From assembly GCA_016219965.1 (NCBI GenBank), contig JACRJM010000015.1:529857-593856 (forward strand): a stretch of 64,000 bases of DNA, given 5' to 3'. Position 1 is the first letter of the stretch; each line of letters starts with the position of its first letter. The DNA comes from Candidatus Schekmanbacteria bacterium. Lineage in GTDB: Bacteria; Schekmanbacteria; GWA2-38-11; J061. Of the stretch, positions 25,971-34,129 are shown in pieces. The notes under the pieces are model-generated. The model had not been told where the DNA came from and ran no database searches. It saw only the letters and a list, made by a program, of their open reading frames with translations. The translations under genes were made by a program, and so were the position numbers.

Positions 25971-26417
25971 TCAACCAATGATAAAGGTAGCGACTAGAAT
26001 TATCATTGCAAGCAGTACAAAAAAAAGAAGGCCAGCAAATAAGTACTTGGAACTTTTTTTAATAGTTTCTTCAGTTATCTCAAGTTCAGTCTTGTTCTGT
26101 GAACTGTGTTTAGATTTTATTCTATGTTTTTTTTCTTCATATTCTTCTTTAGTCAACCAGTATAAGTTGCCAGCTCTGTCCTTTACAGGGATATACCCCT
26201 TTTCTTTATAGAATTTTCTTTTTTCTTCCTCAGCAATTTCAATTCTTCTGAGTTCATCCCTTTTCTCTGCATCAACTTCACTTTGATTAAAACTATTATC
26301 ATTTTGCTGAACTTGTTTTAAATGAGCGATAGCTTCCAGACGCTCTTTTTCTTTTCTTTCAAGTTCTTCTCTCATGCGAATTCTTATTTCATCTTCTTCT
26401 TTATCGCTTATTGCCAT
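25971..26417 (-). CDS. Tail-anchored coiled-coil protein of unknown function
   Basis: The 148-residue protein is highly charged for residues 1-110, with long Glu/Lys/Arg helices (EEDEIRIRMREELERKEKER, EEEKRKFYKEKG) around a small insert GYIPVKDRAGNLYWLTKEEY that looks like a compact beta motif. It ends in a single transmembrane helix (about 125-147), so it should sit in the inner membrane with its charged part in the cytoplasm. I do not recognise the family. It lies 55 bases upstream of the helicase gene and may be co-transcribed with it. Confidence 0.65.
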   Translation of the reverse strand: MAISDKEEDEIRIRMREELERKEKERLEAIAHLKQVQQNDNSFNQSEVDAEKRDELRRIEIAEEEKRKFYKEKGYIPVKDRAGNLYWLTKEEYEEKKHRIKSKHSSQNKTELEITEETIKKSSKYLFAGLLFFVLLAMIILVATFIIG

Positions 26418-26510
26418 TTACCTGATCCTCATCAAAGATAATATAAAGTACAATTATTATAATATGATTTTATATGATATATAAACATTTTTCAATTTAT
26501 CTCATTGTTT

Positions 26511-26822
26511 CTATTTTTTAAAAAGAGAATCAGCTTTTTTCTTAAGCTCTTCCTTCAATTTCTCCCCTGGAAAACCTTCATAACTCTCTAATCTGTATTC
26601 AAAAAAACTGCAATAATTTCTTCTCTCTCTATTACTAATCCACTCACTTTCCGGTTCAGAACATTTATTTGGTTTAGATTCGTCAAAATATTTACAATTC
26701 AAACAGCAATGAAGGTCATTACCACACCAATGGCATGTTCCATTAATGCTTACTTTAGAACTTTCAGAAGCAACTTCCTTTTTGCAAAAATAACAAATTC
26801 TATTGTCATTTTCTATCTTCAT
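26511..26822 (-). CDS. Small Cys-rich (zinc-ribbon-like) protein
   Basis: This 103-residue protein contains CYFCKK, CHWCGNDLHCCLNCKYFD and later single Cys residues (NKCSEPES, RNYCSFFEYR). These could make two treble-clef or zinc-ribbon-type metal sites. The C-terminal part is Lys/Glu-rich and helical. A family of small Cys proteins with a CLNCxYFD motif is common in deltaproteobacteria-like genomes; no function is known to me. There is no signal peptide, so it is cytoplasmic. It lies between gshB and the tail-anchored protein, all on the minus strand. Confidence 0.65.
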   Translation of the reverse strand: MKIENDNRICYFCKKEVASESSKVSINGTCHWCGNDLHCCLNCKYFDESKPNKCSEPESEWISNRERRNYCSFFEYRLESYEGFPGEKLKEELKKKADSLFKK

Positions 26823-26926
26823 ATTTAGCCTATCAATGACCTGTTTCCCAGAGTTTGTAGGAAAACCCTGTGGATAATTTGTTAAAAAGGTAATTTAACT
26901 TCATGCCATCATTTGCAATTTACCAT

Positions 26927-26947
26927 TTTGCACTATAATTGTGCAAA
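26927..26947. promoter_or_regulatory. Perfect inverted repeat with central TATAAT between gshB and the Cys-rich gene
   Basis: TTTGCAC-TATAATT-GTGCAAA is a perfect 7-base dyad in the 170-base gap upstream of the Cys-rich protein gene (minus strand). A dyad around a -10-like core suits an operator, but no regulator for it is known and it could also be a weak hairpin. Confidence 0.35.
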
Positions 26948-26992
26948 GATTTAAAATAATTTTTATCCCCCATGGATTAAAGAAATTTTTTT

Positions 26993-27961
26993 TTAGTGCT
27001 TCTTCTCTTTCATCAAAACAACCTTTTTCTCTACAAAATCAACAAAATCTTTCTCAAGCTTTTTATTGTATAACTTGTTTATTGGAATTATCCCAGCAGG
27101 ACATGTTACATTTATCTCTGTAAGCTTTCCTCCAATAGAATCTATTCCTCCAAAATATATACCATGAGCTAAAACATCTTTCGCTAATTTACAATAAATA
27201 ACATCTTCCTTCTTTGATAATATTGCTGGCATGTTTTCACCACCATAATCAGGGTCGCTTCTAAAATCATTTTTCTTAGGAACCCTCTTATAAGCTCCAA
27301 TAATCTTGCCATCCAAAAAAAGTATCCTTTTATCTCCTTCCACATGAATATCATCCAGGTATTTTTGAGCCATCACATATTTTTCACCATTGTTTGTAGC
27401 AAATTTAAGTGGTTCATGAAGCTCTTTTGAAGAGCTATCAATTATTACAAGTTGTTTACTGGCAAACATATTTAGTTGTTTTACAATCACTTTTCTGTAC
27501 GAAAGAATAAATTGTTTTAATAATCTGATGTCTTTAGAAACAATTGTGGGAGGTATAAGTTCCGGGTATTTTAAAATAAATAGTTTTTCAGAAACTTCTC
27601 TCAATCCCTTAGGGTAGTTTACCAGGAAAACATTTTTTTTTATTAGATTAAGGAGGTGTGTAATATAGAAGTAATTAAGATCATATGGTGGTTCAAGCCT
27701 TACCATAAGGCAATCTAAAGTGTCAGCAGTTACAACCTTTATCCGTATCGAAATAGGGTCAAAATTTTTATTGTATTCTCCATAACAAAGTCTTGCCATT
27801 AATTTTCCGTTTTGAACAAAAATATCGGATGAATGAATATAAAATGGCTCATGCCCTCTTGATTTAAACTCGTTGAACAATAGAAGAGAAGTGTCATCTG
27901 AAACATCAAGCTTTTCAACAGGGTCGAGTAAAAATCCGACTTTAAGTTTTTTTATTTTCAT
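26993..27961 (-). CDS. gshB: Glutathione synthetase (ATP-grasp)
   Basis: The 322-residue enzyme joins glycine to gamma-glutamylcysteine with ATP. The N-terminal domain matches bacterial GshB (VGFLLDPVEKLDVSDDTSLLL; VMVRLEPPYDLNYFYITHLL-like text at residues about 85-105; LVNYPKGLREVSEKLFILKYPELIPPT). The ATP-grasp half has VMAQKYLDDIHVEGDKRILFLDGKIIGAYKRVPKKNDFRSD and a final Mg-binding INVTCPAGI (N in TEINVT). It overlaps the end of gshA by 20 bases, which implies translational coupling. Confidence 0.92.
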   Translation of the reverse strand: MKIKKLKVGFLLDPVEKLDVSDDTSLLLFNEFKSRGHEPFYIHSSDIFVQNGKLMARLCYGEYNKNFDPISIRIKVVTADTLDCLMVRLEPPYDLNYFYITHLLNLIKKNVFLVNYPKGLREVSEKLFILKYPELIPPTIVSKDIRLLKQFILSYRKVIVKQLNMFASKQLVIIDSSSKELHEPLKFATNNGEKYVMAQKYLDDIHVEGDKRILFLDGKIIGAYKRVPKKNDFRSDPDYGGENMPAILSKKEDVIYCKLAKDVLAHGIYFGGIDSIGGKLTEINVTCPAGIIPINKLYNKKLEKDFVDFVEKKVVLMKEKKH

Positions 27962-29198
27962 GGCTAATTATTTGTTGTGATTCGTATGCTTGGGCTATAG
28001 TGGACAGTATTCCTATTAGTTTATAAATTTGAATGTTTTCTTGACCGACATTCGACTGCTTAGCGGTTGAAAACATGCCTGAATCCATAGGGCAAAGATT
28101 GTCATAATCAAAAAGCATCCCTCTTACATTCAAATTTTCTTTTTTATTTCTTTGAGTGTGAAAACGAAAAAAACCTCCGACTGGATGTTTGCCTATAAAA
28201 TAAAGAAGAGGTTCTGCGACTTTACCGTTAAGCATATCAATTGTAGGTATCCCTTCCTGGATAATTACACTACTAACCAACGCTTTATTTTTACCATATG
28301 ACATTTTGTTTTTTGTCGCACGATTCATTAAAATAAAATCCTTACCTGATTCAGCTGTCATAACTGCCATTCCATATGTACCTGAGTTGTTTTTTATGAA
28401 TACAAAAGGCTTATCAGGGATTGAATATTCATTATACTTCATCTGAATCTTTTTGAGAACGCTATCAATTTTTTCACCTGTTTCTTCAAACATTTTTTCT
28501 GATTTAAAATCAATTCCTTCTACCCAATCATAATAACCAGAAATAAGCCATGGATCAAATGAATACTTCATTGCGATTTCTTCAGCCAATTTGCAATATA
28601 ATCTGAAATGCTCACTTTTTCTTCTTCTATACCACCCCATTTCAGGCAAAGGAATTACAGGTTGATCAATTGAAAATAATTGTTCTGGTTTTCCTGAAGA
28701 AAAATCATTATTACTTAAGACAATGTCAGGTATGAAACCTGCTACTGCGATTTTTCTTTGATTATACTCTACGGGGTATAAAATAATTTCTTTTCTGGAT
28801 ACAGTATTCAGATTATACTTCGAAGTTCCAAGAATACCACATACAACATCGTAACCAGCATTTTTTATTATTTCACTAAGAATAAAAACATTTTCTAGAT
28901 AAAAAAGATTCCTTGTGTGTTCTTCAACAAGTAAAAGAATGTTTCTTACAAAAGGAAAATTTGAAACCATATATTCTCTTAAATATTCTGAGCTAATTTT
29001 CAGACTGTTATCACATAGGTTGTTGAACCCGGCAGGAAATGCATTTGCATCAACTGTTGAAACTTTAAATCCGCTATTTCTAATATCGTGCGAAGAGTAA
29101 ACAGGTAGCAAGAGACCTTCGGTGGATTTATCTATCCATGTTTGTATACCTTCATTATCTGTAGAAATTATATCAAAGAGGCTTCTTATTGCGTTCAT
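27942..29198 (-). CDS. gshA: Glutamate-cysteine ligase, TIGR02049-like (gshA_ferroox type)
   Basis: The 418-residue enzyme makes gamma-glutamylcysteine, the first step to glutathione. The sequence belongs to the ATP-grasp-like type first noted in Acidithiobacillus rather than the classical E. coli GshA: STVDANAFPAGFNNLCDNS near residue 50 (glutamate-site region), VFIKNNSGTYGMAVMT, SSVIIQEGIPT and KHPVGGFFRFHTQRN. It is placed directly upstream of gshB, with a 20-base overlap, which strongly supports the pathway. The organism therefore has its own glutathione synthesis. Confidence 0.88.
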   Translation of the reverse strand: MNAIRSLFDIISTDNEGIQTWIDKSTEGLLLPVYSSHDIRNSGFKVSTVDANAFPAGFNNLCDNSLKISSEYLREYMVSNFPFVRNILLLVEEHTRNLFYLENVFILSEIIKNAGYDVVCGILGTSKYNLNTVSRKEIILYPVEYNQRKIAVAGFIPDIVLSNNDFSSGKPEQLFSIDQPVIPLPEMGWYRRRKSEHFRLYCKLAEEIAMKYSFDPWLISGYYDWVEGIDFKSEKMFEETGEKIDSVLKKIQMKYNEYSIPDKPFVFIKNNSGTYGMAVMTAESGKDFILMNRATKNKMSYGKNKALVSSVIIQEGIPTIDMLNGKVAEPLLYFIGKHPVGGFFRFHTQRNKKENLNVRGMLFDYDNLCPMDSGMFSTAKQSNVGQENIQIYKLIGILSTIAQAYESQQIISHENKKT

Positions 29199-29394
29199 TA
29201 TATATGGTATTTAATTATTTCTTTAAGATTATTGTTCCCTATATATATTTTAGAGAACAGTCAAATCAAGGGTTTTTCTTAAAAGAAATAATTAATACAT
29301 AAATAATATTTTCGCAGGAACTATATACATAGCGCTAATAACGGAATTTACATGGAAAATTTATCTTTATTCGGAGATAAAAAAGGACAGACTG

Positions 29395-29619
29395 TTAACG
29401 GTTAGTTTTTTGTTTGACGTACAAAAAAATGGGGTAGAATAAAAGATATTCATTAATTAATGCATCAGATACAATTTTTTCAGCAATTTTGTCTGCATCA
29501 ATTATATAATTTCCTTTCTTAACAAGGCGTTTAATTCTCTTAACTTTTGCTTGTCTATTGACATTATCTTCAATCAACGCTATCAATTCCCTGGTTTTCT
29601 CTTTCTTATATTTGTCCAT
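29395..29619 (-). CDS. flgM: FlgM-like anti-sigma-28 factor
   Basis: The 74-residue protein from ATG 29619 (a TTG at 29640 would add 7 residues) ends with the pattern KVKRIKRLVKKGNYIIDADK, then IAEKIVSDALINE, close to the sigma-binding C-terminus of FlgM (RVxxLKxxIxxGxYxxDxxxIAxxLLxEAL). FlgM holds FliA inactive until the hook is complete and is then exported. The N-terminal half is short and basic, as in small FlgM proteins. It lies downstream of flhG, fliA and a degenerate kinase on the same strand. Neither start has a good ribosome-binding site; AAGG lies just 3 bases before ATG 29619. Confidence 0.62.
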   Translation of the reverse strand: MDKYKKEKTRELIALIEDNVNRQAKVKRIKRLVKKGNYIIDADKIAEKIVSDALINEYLLFYPIFLYVKQKTNR

Positions 29620-29640
29620 AGACCTTGTCAGTTTATACAA

Positions 29641-29921
29641 GAGACTTGTATCAAATTAATTAATTCAACAATCGACTTCTAATATTTATTACTTTAGACA
29701 GCGTATATCAATTGTCAAATATAATTTTCTTAAAGATATCCACAGCAGTAGTTGATCGATTCTTCATAATAGAAGGTTGGGGCATTTTATTATGTCCGGT
29801 CACTTACCTAATATAGGATTATGAGGCTTAATTTTCGCGCTCATATTCTAAGGACAGACAATGATCTGATTAAAAAAAGTGATAAATAAGGAACTTCAAA
29901 AAATAGAATTTTACCAGAAAT
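29641..29921. other. Gap between the degenerate kinase and flgM
   Basis: This 281-base AT-rich stretch has no ORF with start and ribosome-binding site, no tRNA and no strong hairpin. It may carry the flgM promoter, but I could not find a clear sigma28 (TAAA-N15-GCCGATAA) or sigma70 site. Confidence 0.4.
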
Positions 29922-30632
29922 CTATAAATTATATTTCTTTTCATCGAGTAGAACAGTTATTGAATCTGGCGATCCAATAATAGTTCCACCTAATTTATTC
30001 TTTAACACATATAATGCTACATATCCGTCATAATATCTAGTAACTGCATCATCCTTATATAAATCTTCAAAGCTATTTTCTTCTTCTGTTGCATGTATTA
30101 TTGTATCGATATGAGTTGAACTGATATTTTCATACAAAAATGATATTTTTATTTTTTCGCTACCTGCCTTTTCTACATTTACAGATACGGTACCACCGTT
30201 CTCAAGATTCTCAAAAAGAAACGATATCATACTTAATACAGCATGTCTCAACAATCCGGTGTCTGTTGAAAATGATATAATCCCATTATTATTAAACGAT
30301 ATTTGTGCTCCTTTTTTTGTAAAGCTTTTCTTTACTAGTTGAATGCACTCTGAAATCAGCAACGAGACGTCATTAATCCCAGCAGACCCATTATAATCTG
30401 ATAAATAATTTTGTGCAGATCTGCTTATTTCTTTAACTCTTCCGGTAGAGCGAAGCACTACTTCTATCATTTTTTTAATATCATCTTCTTTCATACTAAT
30501 TTGCGCAAGCTGGGCAAATCCTATAGATGCACCTACTATATTATTGACTTCATGGAAAATATCACCTGTAAATTTACCTAAAAGGTATTTATGATGAATA
30601 CTGATAAGTACATCTTTAAGATTTTTGTTCAT
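29922..30632 (-). CDS. Degenerate sensor-kinase-like protein (H-box kept, ATP-binding motifs lost)
   Basis: This 236-residue protein starts like a histidine kinase dimerisation domain: GKFTGDIFHEVNNIVGASIG, with the candidate phospho-acceptor His27. The C-terminal half aligns with a HATPase fold (LRHAVLSMISFLFENLENGG as N-box, closing TVLLDEKKYNL). However, the G1 (DxGxG) and G2 (GxGxG) boxes are missing; the corresponding text is YENISSTHID and YYDGYVALYVL. It may thus act as a phosphotransfer or scaffold protein rather than a kinase. It lies between fliA and flgM, suggesting a part in flagellar gene control. No sensor or membrane region. Confidence 0.65.
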   Translation of the reverse strand: MNKNLKDVLISIHHKYLLGKFTGDIFHEVNNIVGASIGFAQLAQISMKEDDIKKMIEVVLRSTGRVKEISRSAQNYLSDYNGSAGINDVSLLISECIQLVKKSFTKKGAQISFNNNGIISFSTDTGLLRHAVLSMISFLFENLENGGTVSVNVEKAGSEKIKISFLYENISSTHIDTIIHATEEENSFEDLYKDDAVTRYYDGYVALYVLKNKLGGTIIGSPDSITVLLDEKKYNL

Positions 30633-30714
30633 TGATTTCCTCTGTAATTACACTAACTAACAAAATGTCTTTTTTGTTTATTTCAAGTTTCATAAAAAAA
30701 TGATAGTAAATATT

Positions 30715-31476
30715 TTAAAGATTTGCTGCTTTTTTAAATCTATTTTTAAGGATTATAGTTGCCTTAGTATGAATCTGTGAAATCCGTGATTCAGTTACAT
30801 CCATAATTTGTCCAATCTCTTTCATAGTCAATTCTTCGTAATAGTATAGTGATATTACTAGTCGTTCTTTTTCAGGCAGCGCTTCAATTGCCTTAGCAAC
30901 TATTTCTTTTGTTTCTTTTGCCCTGGTTTTTTCTAGTGGATCTTTTGTATCCGGACTTGCAATACATTCGAGCAATGTCTTCCCTTTGACTTCACCATCT
31001 ATTGGCTCGTCAAGACTGATAAGTGACTTTCCCCTAACGCTTTTTAACATATCATAAAGCTCACTTACATCTATATTTAAGAAATCCGCTACCTCTTTAT
31101 CTGTTGCTGGTCTGCCAAAATCCTGCTCAAGCTTGGAGTAAGCATCTTCTAACTGAGAAGTCTTACGTCGCAAGGAACGCGGCAACCAGTCCATAGCGCG
31201 CAATTCATCCAATATTGCTCCACGAATTCTGAATTCAGCATATGTCTTAAACTTGATCTGTTTTGAAGGATCAAATTTTTCGACTGCATCCATTAGGCCA
31301 ATTATGCCTGCTGCTACAAGTTCATCTACCTCAACATTCTTTGGCAGCCTTAGAGATATCCTTTCAGCTATAGACTTTGTAAAGGGTAGAAACTTAATAA
31401 TAAGTTCTTCTCTATTAACAACCCTGCAATTACCAGTTTTGCTCCGAATCCTCTTTTTTAAGACTAATCGTTTCAT
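30715..31476 (-). CDS. fliA: RNA polymerase sigma-28 factor FliA/WhiG type
   Basis: The 253-residue sigma factor directs transcription of late flagellar and chemotaxis genes. Region 2 shows FLPFTKSIAERISLRLPKNV, ELVAAGIIGLMDAVEKFDP and FKTYAEFRIRGAILDELRAM, with DWLPRSLRRK next, a FliA signature. Region 3 has FGRPATDKEVADFLNI, and region 4 is EALPEKERLVISLYYYEELT with the HTH MKEIGQIMDVTESRISQIHTKA. It begins 11 bases downstream of flhG. A FlgM-like gene lies two genes downstream. Confidence 0.95.
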   Translation of the reverse strand: MKRLVLKKRIRSKTGNCRVVNREELIIKFLPFTKSIAERISLRLPKNVEVDELVAAGIIGLMDAVEKFDPSKQIKFKTYAEFRIRGAILDELRAMDWLPRSLRRKTSQLEDAYSKLEQDFGRPATDKEVADFLNIDVSELYDMLKSVRGKSLISLDEPIDGEVKGKTLLECIASPDTKDPLEKTRAKETKEIVAKAIEALPEKERLVISLYYYEELTMKEIGQIMDVTESRISQIHTKATIILKNRFKKAANL

Positions 31477-31487
31477 GTTATTTACCT

Positions 31488-32327
31488 TTATATTTTAGTG
31501 AACCTTTGTTTAGACTGCTCGAGAGAGTTTCTGAGTAGCAGCTGCAAATTTCCTTTAGGAAAAGGTTTGTTAGGAAGGTCCATCAAAACTTTAGACATTT
31601 GCTTGAACTCCTTAGATGAAGCTGTATCGGGAAATATTTCACAAACTGCCTTTTGCTTCTGAACAGCTTCAATTAATTTAGCATCAAATGCCACTGTTCC
31701 AAGATAATGGAGGCTTACATTGCATTTCTTATCCACCATGTTTGCAAAATCGATGAATAATTGTTTTCCTTCTTTTTCATTTCGCGCGCAGTTTGCAATA
31801 ACATTGAAGGATTTTTCTCCATATTTATTTGAAAGGATATTTATAAGTGCGAGCGCATCATGGAGAGATGCCGGGTCGGGTGTTATTACAACAGATATTT
31901 CCTGCGATATCGTTGCAAAGTAAATTACGTTTGAAGATATTCCTGCATCTGTATCTATTAAAAGTATGTCAAAACAGTTTTTGAAGTTATCAAATTCAGA
32001 TATGAGATTTATTTTTTGCTCTTCATTTAAAAAAATCATATCCTGATCACCAGAAGATGTAGGGATGATCTTTATCCCATTACCTGCGTCTATAACTATT
32101 TCATCAAGTTTTTTCTGGCCGTTAATTACATCCCGTAAAGTAAATAGAGGTCTTATTCCTGCAAAAAGATCGATATTCCCTAGAGCAAGGTCTGCATCAA
32201 GAATTAATACCTTTATACCCATCTCATTAAGGGCAGAGGCAAGGTTATAAACTATAGTAGTTTTGCCTACTCCACCTTTTCCACTTGTTATGCTGACTAC
32301 TCTTTTTATATTTTGATTATGAGTCAT
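31488..32327 (-). CDS. flhG: MinD/ParA-like ATPase FlhG (FleN/YlxH)
   Basis: The 279-residue ATPase regulates flagellar number and placement with FlhF. From MTHNQNIKRVVSITSGKGGV, the deviant Walker A is GKGGVGKTT, followed by LILDADLALGNIDLFAGI (Walker A' and B) and ILIDTDAGISSNVIYF, as in FlhG. I chose ATG 32327, which has AGGA at the right distance; in-frame upstream codons back to 32402 look non-coding. The C-terminus is short and basic. It is followed 11 bases later by fliA. FlhF itself is not in the window. Confidence 0.9.
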   Translation of the reverse strand: MTHNQNIKRVVSITSGKGGVGKTTIVYNLASALNEMGIKVLILDADLALGNIDLFAGIRPLFTLRDVINGQKKLDEIVIDAGNGIKIIPTSSGDQDMIFLNEEQKINLISEFDNFKNCFDILLIDTDAGISSNVIYFATISQEISVVITPDPASLHDALALINILSNKYGEKSFNVIANCARNEKEGKQLFIDFANMVDKKCNVSLHYLGTVAFDAKLIEAVQKQKAVCEIFPDTASSKEFKQMSKVLMDLPNKPFPKGNLQLLLRNSLEQSKQRFTKI

Positions 32328-32631
32328 AATTTCCATCCTAATTTTACAGCTTGTTATGTTTACTTCTGTTTCGCTTAAGGTAAAAAGCAAGAAATATGCC
32401 ATTAGAAGTTCTGCAAACGTGATTTCAAGTTTAGTTCCTATTATTCAATTAGTTACAGGGGTAGATAATATTTTATTGCGGTATTTTAAGATAAAATAGT
32501 ATTTTAAGGTTTTCAAATATAGGCAATTATTTGCCACATAAATGAATGACATCGTTATTTATTTAACGATATGAAGAGGAATCTAGAGGAATCTAATTGT
32601 ATAGAGAATAGATGAACGTTCAGAAAAAACT
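32328..32631. other. Leader region of the flhG-fliA cluster, with small dyads and a direct repeat
   Basis: The 304-base AT-rich gap holds a 7-base dyad ATCGTTA/TAACGAT (32551-32570), a 5-base dyad GGCAA/TTGCC (32522-32535) and a perfect tandem repeat AGAGGAATCT x2 (32575-32594). The dyads lie within about 110 bases after the NtrC-type gene stop and could act as weak terminators or as operators for flhG. No ORF was supported. Confidence 0.4.
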
Positions 32632-34020
32632 TTATAAAAGCTTACCCATTGCTGACTTTTTTTTAATTTTCTGAACAAGTGTAGTTCTATTTAAACCTAA
32701 TAGTTTTGCTGCTTTTTCTTTGATACCATGTGTTTTATCAAGTGCCTGCCTTATCAGATCGTTTTCAATGTCATCAAGGAGATGATTTAGGTCAAGCCCT
32801 TCGCTTGGAAGTGCTACTTTGTGAGCAGAAGTGGATACATTGCTTTTTCTAAATTTTTCCGGCAGATCTTCACTGCTAAGCCTTTCTTTTTTACCGCTGA
32901 AGATCACCATCCTTTCCATGAGGTTTTCAAGCTCTCTTACATTTCCGGGCCATTCATATTCTAAAAACGTGGACATTACTTCATCTGAAACTGACTGTGC
33001 AACAGTTCCTTTTTCTTTTTTCATCTTTTCAAGAAAATGGTTAACAAGTAAAGGGATGTCACTTTTCCTTTCTCTGAGCGTTGGAAGATGTATTGGTATT
33101 ACATTTAATCTATAATATAAATCTTCCCTGAACTTCTTCTCAGCAACTGCTTTTTCAAGATCCTGGTTTGTTGCTGCAATGACCCTGACATCTATTTTTA
33201 TTGGATTTGTCCCGCCAACAGGTGTAATTTCCTTTTCCTGAAGCACTCTTAGTAACTTTACCTGTAGATTCAACGACATATCACCTATTTCATCAAGGAA
33301 TATTGTTCCCCCGTGGGCATACTCGAATCTTCCAATCCTTGTATTTATTGCCCCGGTAAATGAACCTTTAATATGACCGAAAAGTTCACTTTCAAGTAAG
33401 TCTTCTGGTATTGCCCCGCAATTAACCGGAACCAGATATTTGTCTTTTCTGTTTGAATTGTAATGAATGGCTTTGGCAACAAGTTCTTTTCCTGTGCCAC
33501 TGTCACCAAAAATAAGAACTGTACTGCTAGTGTTTGCTATTGTTTCAATAGTTTTAAAAACCTTCAGCATCAAGTCGCTTGAACCAATAAAATTCTCAAA
33601 TTTATACTTTGTTCTGAGTTGCTCCTTCAGGTAAACATTTTCTCCCTTTAGATCCTGATATTCTAATGCCTTATTAATTGTTATAAGCATTTCCTCAAGA
33701 TTGAATGGCTTTGGAAGGTAATCAAAAGCACCCGCCTTCATTGCTTCAACAGCTGAATTTATAGTTGCAAACCCGGTCACAATTATTCCAATTATGTTGC
33801 TGTTTATCTTATGTATTTTTTTCAATATATCTATTCCGTTGGTATCAGGCATGATCAAATCTATAATGGCAAGGCTTATAAGATTTTTTTGAACAGCTTC
33901 TAAAGCTTCGCTGCAAGTGCTGGCTTCAACTACTGAGAAATGTTTATCATTCAAAAATCGCGCAAGCATTGACCTAATGTCAGCTTCATCATCAACTAAT
34001 AAAATCTTTTTTTCTGTCAT
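32632..34020 (-). CDS. NtrC-type sigma-54-dependent response regulator
   Basis: The 462-residue regulator (start ATG 34020; a TTG at 34038 is possible) has a receiver (1-120) with Asp54 ([12 protein letters not shown]) and Lys in DYLPKPF. A sigma54 AAA+ domain (about 140-370) follows, with Walker A GDSGTGKE, the sigma54-contact loop GSFTGA (Ser for Ala in GAFTGA), Walker [13 protein letters not shown] and the R-finger region. A Fis-type HTH (about 420-455, [19 protein letters not shown]) ends the protein. It activates sigma54 promoters when phosphorylated. Divergently transcribed from the hybrid kinase at 34130, its probable partner. Confidence 0.93.
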   Translation of the reverse strand: MTEKKILLVDDEADIRSMLARFLNDKHFSVVEASTCSEALEAVQKNLISLAIIDLIMPDTNGIDILKKIHKINSNIIGIIVTGFATINSAVEAMKAGAFDYLPKPFNLEEMLITINKALEYQDLKGENVYLKEQLRTKYKFENFIGSSDLMLKVFKTIETIANTSSTVLIFGDSGTGKELVAKAIHYNSNRKDKYLVPVNCGAIPEDLLESELFGHIKGSFTGAINTRIGRFEYAHGGTIFLDEIGDMSLNLQVKLLRVLQEKEITPVGGTNPIKIDVRVIAATNQDLEKAVAEKKFREDLYYRLNVIPIHLPTLRERKSDIPLLVNHFLEKMKKEKGTVAQSVSDEVMSTFLEYEWPGNVRELENLMERMVIFSGKKERLSSEDLPEKFRKSNVSTSAHKVALPSEGLDLNHLLDDIENDLIRQALDKTHGIKEKAAKLLGLNRTTLVQKIKKKSAMGKLL

Positions 34021-34070
34021 AGATAACCGATTTAACAAATCACTTTTTTTTAACTTTCTTTTGAATATAG

Positions 34071-34092
34071 TAAGATATTATGATATATCTTA
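34071..34092. promoter_or_regulatory. 22-base palindrome in the NtrC-type / hybrid-kinase divergent gap
   Basis: TAAGATAT-TATGAT-ATATCTTA is a perfect 8-base dyad with a 6-base spacer, lying 51-72 bases before the regulator's ATG and 38-59 bases before the kinase start. Its place between two divergent regulatory genes suits an operator for autoregulation. Confidence 0.45.
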
Positions 34093-34129
34093 TCAAGACA
34101 AAAAAAATGAATCATAAAGAGGGCTGATA

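Noticed and set aside
29353-29406. 17-codon plus-strand ORF (starting ATGGAAAATTTATC) near the end of flgM
   Set aside because: Too short, no ribosome-binding site and overlaps the flgM end.
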